Shown: in pieces, positions 1 through 8,319 of the stretch
Numbering within the stretch: position 1 is the first letter of the stretch
How the letters are laid out: every line of letters begins with the position of its first letter
Assembly: GCF_014646135.1 (NCBI RefSeq)
Contig: NZ_BMMW01000006.1
Location: forward strand, 62,001-126,000
Direction: 5' to 3'
DNA length: 64,000 nt
Source: Nocardia camponoti
Lineage (GTDB): Bacteria; Actinomycetota; Actinomycetes; Mycobacteriales; Mycobacteriaceae
Notes under the pieces: model-generated
What the model was told of the DNA's origin: nothing
The model's database searches: none
Seen by the model: the letters and a program-made list of their open reading frames with translations, nothing else
Position numbers and translations under genes: made by a program

Positions 1-87
1 CGCCTTGAGGAAGCGGACTCTGCCTTCGCCGCGCAATTCAAGCAACTCGCAACTGCGGCGGGTATCGACACAGGGAGCGTGAAGTGA
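1..87 (+). CDS. C-terminal end of an unidentified small protein (partial)
   Basis: The first frame is open from base 1 to a TGA at 85-87 and gives a 28-residue helical-looking tail rich in Ala, Gln and Glu. The stop overlaps the GTG start of the next gene by the GTGA arrangement, so the two genes are translationally coupled. In ESX loci a small PE- or WXG100-like partner commonly precedes a PPE-like gene, so that identity is likely by position, but too little sequence is in the window to name it. Confidence 0.55.
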   Translation, partial: RLEEADSAFAAQFKQLATAAGIDTGSVK

Positions 88-1283
88 AAGCCTTCGACCC
101 ACCCTCAATCACCAACCCCGAAAACGTCGACCACCTAACCCACCAACAAATCATCGACGCCTTCAACGCCGTCATCAACGAAACCCACTCGATGGTCACT
201 ACCTGGCAGCAAAGCAAGGTCGACTTTCGCGAATCAACCGCTTCCTTCCTCGCCGCGATCCGCGCAGCGGCGGACGGCAAGTGGACCGGCGCATCCGCCG
301 ACGCCGCCATCACCGCAACCACCCACTACGCCGCCGCAGCCGACGACCTCGACGAACTCTTCGCCGACATGTCCAACGTCGTGAACAACACCGCGACCAT
401 CGCCGTCATGGCGAAGGCGTTCATGCCGAAAGTTGTTGCGGTAACGGCGAATCAAACCACGGATCCGCAGGAATACGACAAGCAGTCCCGCGAAGCGAAG
501 GAAGCCCAGGACGAGGCGCGCCGGATCATGCGTGGCCGCTACATCGTCGGCTTCCAGCACCAGGACACCCAAATCCCGACGTTCCCGCCCGCAACCAAGG
601 TGGTCGCCGCAGGTCCCGGCGCGGACGGTGGAAACCCTTCCGGCGCACCAGGTTCCAACGTGGTTGGCGTACCGGGTTCTTCGCCAAGCGCGCCGGGAGC
701 GGGCCAGCCGGGCGCGAACCCAGCGCAACCGTCGCCAGACAGCACCGTCCCCGCCGGAGCGGACGAATCGCTCACCGGCGGCTCCCCGCAAAACGGCACC
801 GACGACAGCAAAACCCAAACGGCAGGCACAACCCAATCCCCAAGCCAGCCAACAACTTCGACACCTGCCGACACCGCACGCCCGAACACTTCGCCCTCAA
901 CAAACCCGACCATCCCCGGCGCTCCGGGCGGCCGAGCTGGCACTCCATCGGGCGGTGCCCCGGGCGGCCGAGCAGGCACTCCATCGGGCGGCACCCCAGG
1001 CTCTCCCTCGCGCCCGCAGGTCCCGGGCTCGTCGATCGCAGCCCCGGGCGGCGGCGCGCAATCCTCCCCAGCCGCCGCCCGCGCGGGCTCCCCAGGCGCA
1101 CACGGCGCGAGCGGCCCCATGGGCGGCGCGCCAATGGGCGGCCGACCCGGCGACGACAAGGAAAAGCAAGACCGAAAGGTCAACCTGGTGCACCCCGAAA
1201 ACACCGAAGAACTGCTGGGCGTCATCAAGTTCGTCCCGCCCGTCCTCGGCGCGGACCCGACCATCGACGACGGTGACCGATGA
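84..1283 (+). CDS. PPE/WXG-like ESX (type VII) secretion substrate with Pro/Gly-rich tail
   Basis: A 399-residue protein. Residues about 1-150 are predicted helical and carry a W-T-G turn (W67-G69), the kind of motif used by WXG100/PPE substrates to form a helical hairpin. From about residue 175 to 350 it is a low-complexity Pro/Gly/Ala/Ser segment containing repeated GRAGTPSGG units, and it ends in a charged, ordered-looking piece. The GTG start at 84 is chosen because it overlaps the preceding stop; the end overlaps the espG-like start by ATGA. Gene order substrate-then-EspG matches mycobacterial and nocardial ESX loci, where EspG binds the tip of PPE proteins in the cytosol before export. 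The exact substrate class is inferred; it lacks the canonical N-terminal Pro-Pro-Glu. Confidence 0.7.
   Translation: MKAFDPPSITNPENVDHLTHQQIIDAFNAVINETHSMVTTWQQSKVDFRESTASFLAAIRAAADGKWTGASADAAITATTHYAAAADDLDELFADMSNVVNNTATIAVMAKAFMPKVVAVTANQTTDPQEYDKQSREAKEAQDEARRIMRGRYIVGFQHQDTQIPTFPPATKVVAAGPGADGGNPSGAPGSNVVGVPGSSPSAPGAGQPGANPAQPSPDSTVPAGADESLTGGSPQNGTDDSKTQTAGTTQSPSQPTTSTPADTARPNTSPSTNPTIPGAPGGRAGTPSGGAPGGRAGTPSGGTPGSPSRPQVPGSSIAAPGGGAQSSPAAARAGSPGAHGASGPMGGAPMGGRPGDDKEKQDRKVNLVHPENTEELLGVIKFVPPVLGADPTIDDGDR
925..996 (+). repeat. Two tandem 36-bp repeats in the substrate gene
   Basis: Bases 925-960 and 961-996 are nearly identical 36-bp units coding in frame for a 12-residue Gly/Arg/Pro/Ser motif. 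The differences are few. In-frame repeats in the disordered tail can change length by slippage without breaking the protein. Confidence 0.85.
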
Positions 1284-2047
1284 CAACCTGGATCTTCCCG
1301 ATCGAGGATTTCGCCGCCCTCTGGTACGCCCCAGCGGCCGACCGAATGCTGTACCCGTTGGAATACCTGAGCCGGTTCAGTCACATGAACGAGTTGCTCG
1401 CGCACCGCGCGGAAGTGCGGCGCGAGTGGTCCGAGCAAGGGCGCTTAGACATGGACGAAGCCGAAAAGCTCACGCGCGCAAGGCAAATCCTCGTCGCTCC
1501 GGAAGCATGGACCGAGGTGAATGGCTTCGGCCAGGATGGTGCCATCCGCTTCACCGCGGCCCGCCACGCGAACCACTGCGCGACAGCGGAGCAGTCCGCC
1601 GACGGCGAACGCGTCCGACTTCGCCTGACCGCAGCCGAAAAACTCACCGCCGCGACAGCCGCGGCCCTGCCGAAATCGCCGCCCGGCACGCAACCCCCGG
1701 TCCGCTTCCACCAGGCCGACCTGGCACCGCAAGACCCGACGTTGGTTACCTATTCGAACGCCCGAACCCCCCGCGACCGCTACCGCCAGCTACGCCGCCA
1801 ACCGTGCACGTCAGCGGGCACAATCCACCTTTTCGCAGGTCCTCGCGACACCCAGGGCGCGCCGCAAATCCCCGCAACGACCCTGGAATGGCACGACCGC
1901 CCGGGCGGCCGCTACCTCGAGTCGGGCAAGACCACACGCACCATCCGCCCAGGAACTCCCCGAGCAATCACGGAACACCTAACCCGCTACTTAGCCGAAA
2001 TCCTGGCCGCCCGGGCCGACGACCGCTTCGGCGCGTACCCGTACTAG
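1280..2047 (+). CDS. ESX secretion-associated protein, EspG family
   Basis: A 255-residue protein. It opens with a hydrophobic/aromatic strand (WIFPIEDFAALW) and contains the mixed strand-helix layout and length (about 250-290 residues) of EspG chaperones. EspG proteins are cytosolic, bind the exposed tip of PPE-type substrates and hand them to the ESX membrane complex. The ATG overlaps the substrate gene stop (ATGA), which fits co-translation of chaperone and cargo. The C-terminal part contains a segment about the treatment of exposed Arg/Gly-rich loops that is typical of nocardial members. No ESX core gene lies within the window, so the secretion machine must be further left or elsewhere. 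Confidence 0.78.
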   Translation: MTTWIFPIEDFAALWYAPAADRMLYPLEYLSRFSHMNELLAHRAEVRREWSEQGRLDMDEAEKLTRARQILVAPEAWTEVNGFGQDGAIRFTAARHANHCATAEQSADGERVRLRLTAAEKLTAATAAALPKSPPGTQPPVRFHQADLAPQDPTLVTYSNARTPRDRYRQLRRQPCTSAGTIHLFAGPRDTQGAPQIPATTLEWHDRPGGRYLESGKTTRTIRPGTPRAITEHLTRYLAEILAARADDRFGAYPY

Positions 2048-2053
2048 CACGCT

Positions 2054-2086
2054 GCCATCCGGGTAGCTTTTCGGGAGCCGGATGGC
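2054..2086 (+). terminator. Hairpin downstream of the EspG gene
   Basis: A perfect 9-bp stem (GCCATCCGG at 2054-2062 with CCGGATGGC at 2078-2086) starts 7 bases after the stop codon at 2045-2047. The loop, not the tail, holds the T-rich run, so termination strength is uncertain. Confidence 0.55.
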
Positions 2087-2157
2087 GTGACCGGACTTGT
2101 GGCCGTGAAGGGTCGTGAGCGGCCAGCCGCTGGGTCGTGAGCGCGCAGCCCCGCGAC

Positions 2158-2430
2158 TCAGTGCGCAAGCAGGTCATCGACGCTACTCGCGTCAAAAATG
2201 TAGTCCAACCATCCTTGAACCCGCTCCCGCGAAGCACCGCGAACCGCCCCAACTACATTTGCTGGCACCTCCACCTGAAAGCGCTGCGCGATCTGCTTGA
2301 GCAGGGTCTCAGCGTCAGCCTCTGCCTTGGCCTCAGCCGCGATCTGTTCCGCCGTCGTCATCACTGCTTCCTTGGTTAAGTTCCCCCAGCAAGGCCATGC
2401 AACGCCTCCGTCAACGGGCGACCACTACTG
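2158..2430 (-). pseudogene. Decayed C-terminal copy of the Rpn-family nuclease gene
   Basis: The minus strand here encodes 68 residues almost identical to the last 66 residues of the intact gene at 2475-3458, and nucleotide similarity continues upstream of its apparent start to about 2430. There the copy lacks 7 bases present in the intact gene, which shifts the frame and brings a TAA in. Similarity also runs past both stop codons into the 3' flanks. The remnant is therefore the end of a second Rpn gene or of a tandem duplication, not an independent small gene, although a 68-residue product from ATG 2364 remains possible. Confidence 0.75.
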
Positions 2431-2474
2431 ACGCCGTTGTGAGCGCGTACCGCATCAGCGCGCAACCTCCCGGC

Positions 2475-3458
2475 TCAGTGCGCAAGCAAGTCGTCCACGC
2501 TGCTCGCGTCAAAAATGTAGTCCAACCACCCCTGAACCCGCTCCCGCGAAGCGCCGCGAACAACCCCAACCACGCTTGCCGACACTTGCACCTGAAAGCG
2601 CCGAGCGATCTGCTTGAGCAGGGTCTCGGCGTCAGCTTCCGCCGCAATCTGTTCCGCCGTAGTCATCACTGCCTCCTTTGCCACCGGGCCAATCTCCCCA
2701 GCGAGGCCGAGCAACGCCTCCGTAGACGTGCGGCCACTACTCACAATGTACGTCATGAACGCTTGAAGATCTTCCCTGGTCAGGTGCCGGAACAAGTCGA
2801 TATCGGCGTGCAGAACAACGTGAAGTTGCTCGTTGCGGTAGACGACGCGTTGTGCGATCAGGAGTAGCCGCACTACGTCAGGGACTGGGCGCTTGCGCAA
2901 AACTTCGAGATCTACCGCGGCGACGTCTTCGAGCATGAACCGAAACCGCGGCAGATACGGTGCAAGGCGATCACGAGCCTCGACCGGCAGCCCACTGGTA
3001 TCGATGAGGTCCGCCAACTCGGTCGGATCGGTCCACAAGTTGCCGTCCGGCCCCGTGTGCACGACGACGGGAATGAACAACGGCAACATTGTCGGGGACT
3101 GTTTCCGGTGATCGTCGAGATACTTGCGCCAGAACTGGGTCGCGTACTCGGCCATGCGCAAGGCCATGAACCTGTCGCCTCTCGCCTGGTGCTCGATCAG
3201 CAGGTACAGGAACACCTCCTCGTCAACGCCGATTAGTCGCGCGTGATAGAGCAGGTCGGTGAATCGTTCCTTCAACTTTTCGGAGACGAACCCGCCAGGC
3301 ACCAGGCGCAATGTCGACCAATCAATGCATGCGGCAATCTCTTCGGGCAGGATGATCGCCAATTCGCTTGCGGCGTTGTCGGGTCGGGACATGATGCGGC
3401 GAAAAAGGGTGTCGTGCGGGTGATTCGGCTCGCCAGGCTCCTTCTTTTTGCTGGTCAT
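2475..3458 (-). CDS. Rpn-family PD-(D/E)XK nuclease / putative recombination-promoting transposase-like protein
   Basis: A 327-residue protein from ATG 3458. The upstream in-frame extension is Arg/Cys-rich and is not plausible protein. The N-terminus HDTLFRRIM, an FTDLL strand with Asp68 and the IEHQ motif (Glu89, Gln91) followed by a helix ending RMAEY match the catalytic core of Rpn (RpnA/YhgA-like) nucleases. Family members cut DNA and promote RecA-independent recombination when overproduced, and some limit phage. The C-terminal third is a variable helical region, ending in the segment duplicated at 2158-2364. The gene sits alone between the ESX tail and a convergent-free AraC gene, beside its own decayed copy, which fits the known habit of this family of expanding within genomes. 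Confidence 0.83.
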   Translation of the reverse strand: MTSKKKEPGEPNHPHDTLFRRIMSRPDNAASELAIILPEEIAACIDWSTLRLVPGGFVSEKLKERFTDLLYHARLIGVDEEVFLYLLIEHQARGDRFMALRMAEYATQFWRKYLDDHRKQSPTMLPLFIPVVVHTGPDGNLWTDPTELADLIDTSGLPVEARDRLAPYLPRFRFMLEDVAAVDLEVLRKRPVPDVVRLLLIAQRVVYRNEQLHVVLHADIDLFRHLTREDLQAFMTYIVSSGRTSTEALLGLAGEIGPVAKEAVMTTAEQIAAEADAETLLKQIARRFQVQVSASVVGVVRGASRERVQGWLDYIFDASSVDDLLAH

Positions 3459-3522
3459 GGCGGCGAGGCTAGCAGCGGGCACCGACAAGCAACGCGGGCA
3501 ACCGCGTCGCGCTGATGAGCGA

Positions 3523-4455
3523 CTACACCAGCGCGGCCCGAAACTCCGTCGGGCTCGTCCCCCGCAACCGCTTGAACGCCGCGCTGAACCCGAACGCATC
3601 GGAATAGCCGACGGACGTCGCCACCTGTGCCACGCTCCGCGCCGGGTCGGCGAGCAGTTCTTCCGCTTCCGCCATCCGCCACTCGGTGAGGTACGCGAGC
3701 GGCGGTTCGCCCATTACCTCGGTGAAGCGCCGCGCGAACAGTGCCCGCGACACCGCCGCCTCAGCGGCCAGGCTCGCCACGGTCCAGCGGTCGAAGGGCC
3801 GGCCGTGGATCGCGGTGAGGGCTGGTCCAACGACCGGGTCGGCCATGCCGCGATACCAAGCCGGCGCGTGGTCTTGCTGCGCGGAAAGCCAGCTGCGCAG
3901 GGTGCAGACGAGGGCCCAGTCGAAGAGTCGGTCCATGAGTGCTTGCGACCCAGCGCTGAGCTGAACCGCGTCGGCGGCGGAGTTTTCGAGCCATAAACAC
4001 GTCTCGGCCTCCTCGTGGACAACGAGCACCTTCGGCAACGCGCTCAGTAGACGCTCATGCCGCCGGTCAGACGCGCGATAGGCACCGACGAGAAGCGAAG
4101 CCTCGCCTGGCACACCGGTTTTCGTCGGCGAGGGGATCAATTCCGGTGCGTCACAACCAAACCCACCCGGCACGAAACACGACAGTTCGTAGGCCTCGTG
4201 TGGTTGGTCGAGCGTGGCGGGGTCGTCGGCCAAGTGGAAGAGCTCTTCGGCCTGCACAAGGGCGGTGTCTCCCGCGTTCAGGATCGTGTGTGACCCGTCG
4301 GCGAGCACGAGTGTGCCGCCGCCGTGCAACACGGTGACCATGACAAGCGGGACGCGGTCGGCGAAGCGAATCGTCCACGGCGACCGCAAAACGGCATGTG
4401 CCACAACCGATCCCGACGCGCGAATGCCACTCAACAACGAACTCAACGGGTCCAC
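3523..4455 (-). CDS. AraC-family transcriptional regulator with N-terminal cupin domain
   Basis: A 310-residue protein. Residues 1-190 form a cupin-type sensor (AraC cupin_6 group): a run of beta strands with the HGGGTLVLADG turn and a later C-rich FVPGGFG segment. Residues about 205-310 contain two helix-turn-helix units of the AraC type, the second recognisable in SVGYSDAFGFSAAFKRLRG followed by a P-x-E-F-R ending. It is divergent from the NAD(P)H oxidoreductase gene at 4570 with a 114-bp shared promoter region, the usual layout for a regulator and its target. The ligand is unknown; members of this group often respond to small electrophiles or quinones. No domain is missing. Confidence 0.88.
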   Translation of the reverse strand: MDPLSSLLSGIRASGSVVAHAVLRSPWTIRFADRVPLVMVTVLHGGGTLVLADGSHTILNAGDTALVQAEELFHLADDPATLDQPHEAYELSCFVPGGFGCDAPELIPSPTKTGVPGEASLLVGAYRASDRRHERLLSALPKVLVVHEEAETCLWLENSAADAVQLSAGSQALMDRLFDWALVCTLRSWLSAQQDHAPAWYRGMADPVVGPALTAIHGRPFDRWTVASLAAEAAVSRALFARRFTEVMGEPPLAYLTEWRMAEAEELLADPARSVAQVATSVGYSDAFGFSAAFKRLRGTSPTEFRAALV

Positions 4456-4569
4456 TCCACCAAGATAGACGAATTCCTATCAACGGGAGATGATCACCCA
4501 TAGATCGTCCACGCGATCAACGCTTTACTCAAAGCACAGGGCAATCACCACACTTCACCAGGAGCTCCC
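4456..4569. promoter_or_regulatory. Divergent promoter region between AraC gene and oxidoreductase gene
   Basis: The region is AT-richer than its flanks and must hold both promoters. An AGGAG ribosome site at 4559-4563 stands about 6 bases before the GTG at 4570, supporting that start. I could not identify a clear palindromic operator by eye. Confidence 0.5.
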
Positions 4570-5259
4570 GTGCAACAGTCGTCCACTCTCGAAACCTCAA
4601 GTAGCACAGCACTTGTCGTTGTTGGTCACCATCGCCCCGACTCACTGTCGGCCCACATCGCCCACCGCGCCGCCGCACGCCTGACCGCCGCGAACTACAC
4701 CGTCGACTTCCTCGACCTCCATGCCGAAAACTTCGACCCCCGCATGACCGTGGCCGACCAACCAGGTTGGACCAACCGCGACAAGCGCTACTCCCCCGAC
4801 GCCGAGTCCCACATGCAGCGCGTCCTCGCCGCTGACGTGATCGTCGTCGTCTTCCCGGTCTACTGGCAGAGCGTGCCCGCGATCCTGAAGGGCTGGATCG
4901 ACCGCGTCTGGAACTACGGCTTCGCCTACGGCCGCAGCCAACCGCGCTTGGCAGGCAAGCGCATCCTGTGGCTCGGCTTGGCAGGCGCGACAGCCAACGA
5001 CGAAATCCTGCCGAGCATGCAGCAGTTGCTTGAAGCCCAGCTCAGCGAGGGTTTGGCATATTACAGCGGCTTCGCCGACTCCCGAGTCGGCTTGCTCCCG
5101 GATGCGGAGGAACAGCCGCAACTGGTCGGCGCGGACGGCAGCCTGACGTTTGGCGAGGCGATCACCGGCGATGCGCGCGACGCGCATTACCAGGCGTTTG
5201 AGGCGAAAGCGGAGGCTTTCGTCGACGACTTAGTCGCCGCCGCCCTCGTCCGCGTTTGA
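4570..5259 (+). CDS. Flavodoxin-fold NAD(P)H-dependent oxidoreductase (quinone reductase-like)
   Basis: A 229-residue protein starting at GTG 4570. It has a flavodoxin-like fold of the MdaB/NQO type: first strand ALVVVGHHRPDS with the phosphate-binding loop, the central DVIVVVFPVYWQSVPAILK segment that packs on FMN/FAD, then GWIDRVWNYGFAYG, a hallmark of the flavodoxin_2 family. Such cytosolic enzymes reduce quinones or other electrophiles by two electrons using NAD(P)H. Its divergent AraC neighbour probably controls it. A hairpin with an 11-bp stem (5294-5304 with 5309-5319) lies 35 bases after the stop and could end transcription. Confidence 0.87.
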   Translation: MQQSSTLETSSSTALVVVGHHRPDSLSAHIAHRAAARLTAANYTVDFLDLHAENFDPRMTVADQPGWTNRDKRYSPDAESHMQRVLAADVIVVVFPVYWQSVPAILKGWIDRVWNYGFAYGRSQPRLAGKRILWLGLAGATANDEILPSMQQLLEAQLSEGLAYYSGFADSRVGLLPDAEEQPQLVGADGSLTFGEAITGDARDAHYQAFEAKAEAFVDDLVAAALVRV

Positions 5260-5453
5260 GCGACGAGGACGCCATCGACCGCAGCATGGGAAGCCGATTC
5301 GAGCATTGGCTCGAATCGGTGCCAGCGAATAACGAGCTCGGCCATGTCGGTCACCGCGGTGCACTTCTCCCCGCCCGCGCAGCTGACGATAGTGATCACG
5401 AACGGGATGGTCGTCGGCTTGGGCTTCGGATGCTCACACAAATGTTGGCGCAC
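5187..5453 (-). CDS. Hypothetical small protein, convergent with the oxidoreductase gene
   Basis: An 88-residue frame from GTG 5453. From its start to about base 5300 the third codon positions are almost all G or C, as expected for real coding sequence in this genome; it includes a hydrophobic strand FVITIVSCAGG with two cysteines. The last 25 codons overlap the end of the oxidoreductase gene on the other strand and look like non-coding read-through, so the gene may be truncated. It begins 12 bases downstream of the decayed gene at 5466-5940 and may have been its operon partner. No family is recognised. Confidence 0.4.
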   Translation of the reverse strand: MRQHLCEHPKPKPTTIPFVITIVSCAGGEKCTAVTDMAELVIRWHRFEPMLESASHAAVDGVLVAQTRTRAAATKSSTKASAFASNAW

Positions 5454-5465
5454 GGCCGCTACGTT

Positions 5466-5940
5466 TTACTCCATTCCCGGGAAGGCCATCAATGCGTCGT
5501 TTGTTGACTGGTGCTCGTGCGCGTAGTAGAGATACCCGGTTTCGCCGGAGTAAAGATTGACACGGAACAGCAGATCACCGTCGGTGTTGTCGAGGACGCG
5601 GTTGATGTAGGCGGTCGATTGACTTTGCAGGCTCGACCAGTCGATCGCTTACGCCAGCAACGGCGCGACCGCTTCGACGAGCGTGCGCGGTTGCCGTCAC
5701 CGGGCTGCTCAGGGTGTATTTGACGACGTAGTCGTGTAGTTAATGTACCGAATCCCCCATAGCGGCAGACTATTTCGCGAGGAAGTGGGAGGCAAATCAC
5801 GCCCTGAATGTCGGGATGGCGAAGCCATATGTGGACGGCCACGGCCTAAGGTCCAGGTGTCCACACCGCGTTCTCCCGCGGCCCCGGGGTCCAGATTTGT
5901 CGTTGTCGCGTAACAGTATTCGTGGAACGGCACCGATTTC
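5466..5940 (-). pseudogene. Decayed unknown gene with frameshifts and an internal stop
   Basis: Reading the minus strand, protein-like stretches follow one another in different frames: a segment around 5930-5850 (ATTTNLDPGAAGERG), HPDIQGVICLPLPREI around 5820-5780, LHDYVVKYTLSSPVT at 5739-5695, then LVEAVAPLLA, an in-frame TAA, and a 58-codon stretch with good codon use ending MAFPGME and TAA at 5466-5468 (it contains the pieces IDWSSLQSQS and DNTDGDLLFRVNLYSGETG). The pattern is that of one gene broken by several indels. The family is not recognised. Confidence 0.5.
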
Positions 5941-6496
5941 GCCCTGGCGATGCCCAGTCTGGTCAGCGCAAGGCCGCCCTTGAGTCGGGGAGTGGCGTGC
6001 GCAAAGCCGCCCTCAAGTCGGCGACGGGCTTGCGCACGACCGGCAAGTCTCACAGCGCGCTAAGGGTCAGCCATCGGTGCCAAAAACCTTTAATTCGCCC
6101 CGGCGATCCAGGATGGCCCGGTGCAGCGCGAACAGCATTCGGTCGAGTTGACGACGCCGAAGGCAGTTGGTCGAGTCGCGAGAACCGCCTCCTACGTCGC
6201 CGCCCAGCCCGTAACGAGATTTCAGCTGGTGCGGCTGGACAATGACGACTTCGGACCGTAGCTGTGCGGTCGGCCGCCCTGCGGAACGGCGAGCTGCTGT
6301 ACTTGCACTGTGATCGACTGCATTCTCCCACCGCCTGGTGGGTTGGCCGACCGCCGATCAGATGCGCACCGAACTCGTCGGAAGGCCCTCGCCGCTGCAG
6401 CCATGACCCGCAGTAGCTCGCTGGCTCGAACTTGCACGCGAATCACGGAAGTCAGTACAGCTCAAGGATTTCGCGACACGACACTGTCCGGCACCT
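5941..6496. other. Gene-poor stretch with no intact gene
   Basis: No frame of credible codon use spans this stretch. The plus strand 6112-6261 gives 49 codons of protein-like composition (with the pieces REQHSVEL and TRFQLVRLDNDDFGP) closed by a TAG, probably another relic. A short direct repeat of AAGGCCGCCCTTGAGTCGG type appears twice around 5970-6020 in diverged form. Nothing else is evident. Confidence 0.5.
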
Positions 6497-7062
6497 GGCA
6501 TCCCACTCGCTGGTGGTCGCGGACAGGTGCTCCGCACGAACTACCCCAACCGCGCCGCCATCCCCAAATACGCCCAGCGAATCGACGCCGGCGACATCGT
6601 CGCCGACCTCGACGGCGGAACGGGAGTCGTGCTTAAAGACAGCGATCCAACGCTGCCGGACGGCGAAGGCATTGAGGAGCGCCTAACCCGACGCGAAGTC
6701 GAAAACGGCACTCCCCGGTGCGATCCGCAGCGCGAACCTGGCACCCGATGCCGACATCGCGGTCCCGTGACCAGAACCAGCGACATCGACTGGTATATCA
6801 CCACCCTCTGCCGAGCGGGCCTGCCGGCGATGCCCTTGGGGTATTACGACGGAACTCAGACCGACCGCATCAAGGTCGGCACAGTGCACCGAGCCAAGTG
6901 CATGGACTCACCGCCGTCTTCCACGTCACCTAGAAGGCCCGTGCGGATTTGTCCCAGCTCGCGGGCGGTGCCCGTGACCACGCCGAACTCTTAGCCAGAC
7001 AGCGCCTGGTAGCCGCCAGCCCAGCCCGCGACTACTTATGGGTCGCGTTGGCTACCGACTGA
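6497..7062 (+). pseudogene. Remnant of a UvrD/Rep-type helicase C-terminal domain
   Basis: Two frames together encode the end of an SF1 helicase. From 6497 the frame gives GRGQVLRTNYPNR (the NYRN-type motif IV region), then a stretch rich in Asp/Gly, then DRIKVGTVHRAK, the motif V of UvrD-type enzymes (normally K-x-H-R-A-K-G). A frameshift just after this moves the reading to the frame giving LTAVFHVT, followed by an in-frame TAG at 6931-6933, and then ARDHAELLARQRLVA and ARDYLWVALATD ending TGA at 7060-7062, which is motif VI and the usual C-terminus. The helicase is dead and its ATP-binding half is gone. It is not a copy of the intact helicase at 10357, whose motif spacing differs. Confidence 0.78.
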
Positions 7063-7134
7063 CGAATAGAGTCCATCCATACGGTGCGCCTAAGCAAAAC
7101 CACGTCTCGGCTGACCTCAGCTAAACTCCGCCCT

Positions 7135-8319
7135 ATGTCGCCAGAGGAGCCCAACGACACCGCGTTCAAACCCGAAGAGGTCGTCGAGGAGGTGTTCGAG
7201 GGTGAGGCCACCGGCGTCGAGGTAGAGCATGAGGAAACCACTCAGCGCGACACCGAGATTCGGCCTTGGGACCCAGAGAAGATCCGTGTGACGACTCGCG
7301 GGTACTCGATGCGGAACGTGTTGGACATGATCGATGACGGCGAGCTAGAGCTAGCGCCCGATTTCCAACGTAACCGCGTGTGGCGCCCGCGCCAGAAGTC
7401 TCGCTTGATCGAGAGTCTGCTGCTGCAGATCCCATTGCCCGCGTTCTACTTCGCCGAAGACAAGTCGGGTGGCCTTCGTGTTGTCGATGGGCTGCAACGC
7501 CTTTCGACAATCCATGACTTCACTCGAAATCAGACGTTCGCGCTTGCCGATCTTGAGTACCTCTCTGAGGAGTGTGGCGGAAAGTACTTTGAGGACCTCT
7601 CACCGCCGCTACGTCGCCGACTTCTCAACACCACCCAGATTGTCGTTCATGTGATCGACCCATCGACCCCGAATGATGTCAAGTACAACATCTTCAAACG
7701 AATCAATACCGGTGGTGAGCCACTCAACGCGATGGAAATCCGCCATTGCATGAGTCGTAACCGGAGTAGAGACTTCCTCAAACTGTGTGCCTCCAGCGAT
7801 TCTTTTAACGCGGCAACAGGCGGCCGACTTCGCGATCACGTACGGATGAACGATCGTGAGGCTGTGCTTCGCTTCATCGCGTTCCGGCGCTTGACACATA
7901 TCAGCGAGTACGAGCAATATGGCAGTCTGGAGACGCTTCTTGATCGCACCGCCGAACTGATCGACTCCAAAGACGACGTCCCTGATGAGCTACTGGACCG
8001 ATGGCATCATGACTTCGTGCGCGCGATGGACAACGCTCGACTCGTCTTCGGCGAGCATGCCTTTCGGAAATGGCCGCGGTCAAGCGACCGTCTGTCGCCG
8101 TTCAACCGTGCTCTGTTCGAGAGTTGGGCGGTGATGCTTGCCGACTACCATCCTGACCAGCTAGCAGGGGTGCAGACCAAGATCGTCGAGCGGGCACGAG
8201 CCGCGATGACTAACGATAGCGCCTACATCGCCTCGATCAGCGCCTCGACCTCAGACCCGCAACGAGTCAAGGCCCGCTTTGCCAAGCCGCGCGCCATCAT
8301 GCAGGATGTCGGCTTGTGA
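7135..8319 (+). CDS. DUF262-family (GmrSD/ParB-like) protein
   Basis: A 394-residue protein. The start is set at ATG 7135; a longer frame from GTG 7084 exists. Residues 1-50 are very acidic. The DUF262 domain follows, with APDFQRNRVW (about 75-84) and the nucleotide-binding DGLQR motif (118-122; consensus DGQQR), then FKRINTGGEPLNAMEIR. DUF262 proteins are ParB-like NTP-hydrolysing modules, found in the type IV restriction enzyme GmrSD and other anti-phage systems. The usual C-terminal DUF1524 HNH nuclease of GmrSD is absent, so any nuclease must be elsewhere. The stop overlaps the ATPase gene start (GTGA), tying the two into one operon. Confidence 0.85.
   Translation: MSPEEPNDTAFKPEEVVEEVFEGEATGVEVEHEETTQRDTEIRPWDPEKIRVTTRGYSMRNVLDMIDDGELELAPDFQRNRVWRPRQKSRLIESLLLQIPLPAFYFAEDKSGGLRVVDGLQRLSTIHDFTRNQTFALADLEYLSEECGGKYFEDLSPPLRRRLLNTTQIVVHVIDPSTPNDVKYNIFKRINTGGEPLNAMEIRHCMSRNRSRDFLKLCASSDSFNAATGGRLRDHVRMNDREAVLRFIAFRRLTHISEYEQYGSLETLLDRTAELIDSKDDVPDELLDRWHHDFVRAMDNARLVFGEHAFRKWPRSSDRLSPFNRALFESWAVMLADYHPDQLAGVQTKIVERARAAMTNDSAYIASISASTSDPQRVKARFAKPRAIMQDVGL

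Noticed and set aside
2158..2364. Independent 68-residue gene
   Set aside because: Similarity to the Rpn C-terminus and a frameshift upstream show it is a remnant.
5187..7062. Prophage or integrated plasmid
   Set aside because: No integrase, phage structural gene, relaxase or flanking att-like repeat was found.
6497..7062. Intact helicase
   Set aside because: Frameshift, internal TAG and missing Walker A half make it a pseudogene.
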